From: Priapulus caudatus
Lineage: Eukaryota > Priapulida > Priapulimorpha > Priapulimorphida > Priapulidae
Reading direction: 5' to 3'
NCBI RefSeq assembly: GCF_000485595.1
Contig: NW_014577400.1
Coordinates: 123,733-145,330, forward strand
DNA length: 21,598 nt
The position numbers and the translations under genes are program-made. Of this stretch, positions 19,781 to 21,598 are shown piece after piece. The notes under the pieces are model-generated. The model had not been told where the DNA came from. It did no database searches and worked only from the letters and a program-made list of their open reading frames with translations. The first letter of the stretch is position 1. Each line of letters opens with the position of its first letter.

Positions 19781-21244
19781 TGTCTCTGTGTTTGTCGCTC
19801 TGTGTCTCTTTCTCTGTCTCTCCCTCTCTCTCTCACACAGACTCTCTCTGACACACACTCTCTATCTCTCACACAATCTCTCTCTTTCACACACTCTCTA
19901 TCTCTCACACTCTCTCTCTCTCACACACACTCTCACACACACACACTCGATCTCTCCTTTTCTCTCGGTCTCAGTCTCTCTCTCACTCGCTGTTTCTCGC
20001 TCTCTTTCTCTTACTTGCTCTATTTCTCTTACTCGCTCGATCTCTAGCTCACTCTCACAAGCTACGGTGACGTTAATTTGCTCTTACGTGATTTAACAGT
20101 CGAATGCGATTAATACAGCTTTATTGATGAGCATCTGCGAGAGACGTGGCCGTTAGTTAGATTCACCAACGCATATATGTCTAATATCTCTGTTTGTGCT
20201 CGTGATGACATTATCAATTATTATTTGATTTGATTTGATTATTATTTTATTTAACTCGATTTCACTCGCAATGAGATAGTTAATCTTGCCTGCGTACCTA
20301 CAGACAAGCGTTCCAGGCGCCTAGACCGAATAATTCTGTCCAATATAACCCTCACCAAAATATAAAAAAGGTTATATGGGACAGAATTATTCGGTCTACC
20401 AGGCGCCTAGCCCCCCTGTGCCCGTAACTCTTACGTCATTACATTATTACTTATTATCTAATTGTTTTTAGACTTTTTAAATCTTGATTTCAATTATAAT
20501 GAGAGTTAATCTTGCCCGCCCCGCACAGACAAGCCATCCAGACGCCTAGCCTCTCCCATTGTGTCTGTAACTCCTACTCACATTATTAACTACAGTATCA
20601 TCTGATTATTCGACTTTTAAAAACTCTATTTCAATCGTAATAAGAGTCTATCTAATCGTAATCTTGCCTGCCCCACCCACAGACAAGCGTTCCAGGTGCC
20701 TAGCCCCTCCCCTCGTGTCCTTAATTTCCTACTTACGATATTAACTACATCCGATTTTATAATTAATTATTAAATTATTATCAAATTTTATTTTTTGGCC
20801 GATTTTAAACTGTATTTCAATCGTAGCGAGAGGTTTTATCTAAAATCGTACCTGCGTCCCTACAGTCAGGGATTCCAGACGCCCGCCTCCGTCACCGCCA
20901 TCCGGCTCGGCTCCACGTTGAAACTGTCCGTCGGCGCAGCACCGTCGCCCTTGAACTTTGACCTCCACGAAGCGACGGCTACCGACAGGAGGGAGTCGCT
21001 TCGTGGCATCCTGTTCAGACTCGCAGACACGTGCGCGTCGCTGCGGCAGGAGCGTCACCATGGCGACGACGGTCGCTCGGCGACGTTCGCATCCTCTTCG
21101 CGAGGCTGCGATGACTTTGGGATGCTGGCGCACAGGGATGCGAAGAGAGCGGGAAGCAGGAAGCTAGGCGCGGAGGGGATGAGCCTCGTCAACCCTAACA
21201 GCAAGAAGCTGAAGCTGACAGGAAAGGGAGCGATGTTCCAGTGA
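19573..21244 (+). CDS. PAXX: PAXX, XRCC4/XLF-like non-homologous end-joining factor
   Basis: PAXX binds Ku on broken DNA ends in the nucleus and stabilises the end-joining complex. Two exons, 19573-19745 and 20866-21244, join at phase 2 (AG|T) to give 183 residues; human PAXX has 204. The head domain reads RYVCYTLYSGATVWTVCATD, then DVWKQEYDRTDLHDRMLASG, FDKI, and from exon 2 TPASVTAIRLGSTLKLSVGA and LNFDL. This aligns with the human order RFVCY, VTDAAELW, ALTLQEDRASLTLS, LAFDL. A helix follows (ESLRGILFRLADTCASLRQE), equivalent to the coiled-coil stalk. The extreme C-terminus GMSLVNPNSKKLK...AMFQ corresponds to the conserved Ku-binding tail (human SLINP...VDF). The ATG chosen gives a short N-terminus (MDFRRYVCY); an upstream exon spliced at the CAG ending 19586 is an alternative. 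The donor (AAG|GTCTCT) is weak. Confidence 0.88.
19747..20060. repeat. TC/CA microsatellite at the start of the PAXX intron
   Basis: A pure TC run (about 19747-19777) begins at the T of the splice-donor GT. It is followed by interrupted TCTC and ACAC repeats up to about 20060. The Leu-Ser-rich and Arg-Glu-rich open frames over it are repeat artefacts. Confidence 0.95.
20251..20865 (+). repeat. Tandem copies of the PAXX exon 2 acceptor region
   Basis: The sequence leading into exon 2 ('tatttcaatcgtagcgagag', 'cctgcgtccctacag', then 'ggattccagacgcc') is present three more times upstream in eroded form. The AG borders end at 20303, 20528 and 20682, followed by 'acaagcgttccaggcgcc' or close variants. 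Spacings to the next copy are 225 (139 without the inserted MITE), 154 and 183 bases. Only the last copy continues into coding sequence with homology to PAXX. Confidence 0.85.
20322..20398. mobile_element. 77-bp snap-back MITE with 9-bp target duplication
   Basis: The ends tagaccgaataattctgtcc and the reverse complement match over 29 bp with one mismatch (20322-20350 and 20370-20398), around a 19-base AT-rich centre. The 9 bases ccaggcgcc occur directly on both sides (20313-20321, 20399-20407). The empty site is preserved in the neighbouring tandem copies (ccaggtgcc|tagcccc near 20692), which proves insertion. A 9-bp duplication points to a Mutator-like transposase. Confidence 0.9.
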
Positions 21245-21598
21245 TGCTAGATAAGGAGTAGTATGAGGAGTATGAGGAGTAGGAGAGATACTAGAATAGA
21301 AGTAGGAGGAGGGGTAGGATGAGGAGCAGAGAAGAGAAGCTATGGCTGTGTGCTGTGAAACTGTAAAGGGAGCGATGTTCCAGTGACGCTAGAGGGAGTA
21401 GGAGTAGGATGAGGGGTAGAGTAGTAGTATGAGGAGTAGAGGAGAGATGATAGAGGGAGTAGAAGTAGGAGGAGGGGTAGAGTAGTAGTATGAGGAGTAG
21501 AGGAGAGATGCTAGAGGGAGTAGAAGTAGGAGGAGGGGTAGAGTAGTAGTATGAGGAGTAGAGGAGAGATGCTAGAGGGAGTAGAAGTAGGAGTGGTA
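21245..21598 (+). repeat. GA-rich minisatellite after PAXX, with a second copy of the stop-codon region
   Basis: From about 21395 a unit of roughly 60 bp ('gagggagtagaagtaggagg', 'ggggtagagtagtagtatga', 'ggagtagaggagagatgcta') repeats about three times to the window end, with looser versions from 21250. At 21366-21392 the words aagggagcgatgttccagtg and 'acgctag' copy the end of the PAXX coding sequence (21225-21250) including its TGA. No AATAAA is visible before the end. Confidence 0.85.

Noticed and set aside
19561-20096. Leu/Ser-rich and Arg/Glu-rich open frames
   Set aside because: They arise from the TC microsatellite next to the PAXX donor and from the antisense of PAXX exon 1.

Overview
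The window is animal nuclear DNA. It has spliced genes with GT-AG introns, long AT-rich non-coding stretches, TTAGGG-type telomeric repeats, and many microsatellites, minisatellites and small inverted-repeat transposons. The GC-rich exons in an AT-rich, repeat-dense background suggest a marine invertebrate, but I cannot place the phylum from sequence alone. Three protein genes are recognised from their translations; no RNA gene, CRISPR array or prokaryotic feature is seen.

Left third, minus strand: the 5' half of PNPT1 (mitochondrial polyribonucleotide nucleotidyltransferase). Eight exons run from a leader-peptide exon at 6896-7062 down to an exon at about 1338-1523; the rest of the gene lies beyond the left end. 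All exon junctions are phase-compatible. The last visible exon carries an apparent one-base deletion in a G homopolymer. Its introns hold a 45-bp satellite made of copies of the exon-end/splice-donor sequence (about 185-1355), an 89-bp minisatellite (1588-1965), a hAT-like MITE (2329-2672), a CA microsatellite (3719-3826) and a nested foldback structure with telomeric repeats (about 5971-6813).

Middle, 7063-9944: the divergent intergenic region between PNPT1 and TMCO4. It holds two tandem copies of a foldback element whose centre carries TTAGGG repeats (8294-8549, 8571-8823), two perfect or near-perfect hairpins, and a duplicated TMCO4 leader.

9945-12925, plus strand: TMCO4 (DUF726 alpha/beta-hydrolase membrane protein), one very GC-rich 1458-bp exon, one intron and a terminal exon, encoding about 692 residues. 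The intron carries repeats that include the reverse complement of its own splice donor, and a MITE.

12926-19572: gene-poor. It has a 272-bp MITE, a diverged duplicate of the surrounding block about 4 kb away, a perfect 21-bp-arm palindrome, a 403-bp element with 'agtgtgtcc' ends, a 40-bp degenerate array with acceptor-like units, and a 17-bp GATCGATC satellite.

19573-21244, plus strand: PAXX, a two-exon gene for the non-homologous end-joining factor (183 residues). Its splice acceptor region is present in four tandem copies, only the last leading into the full exon; one decoy copy has been hit by a 77-bp snap-back MITE with a 9-bp target duplication. A GA-rich minisatellite follows the stop codon and carries a second copy of the stop-codon region.

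The recurring theme is tandem arrays that contain splice-junction sequence next to the genes that use those junctions. The three genes do not form a pathway: PNPT1 acts in mitochondrial RNA metabolism, TMCO4 is a membrane hydrolase-like protein, and PAXX acts in DNA repair.
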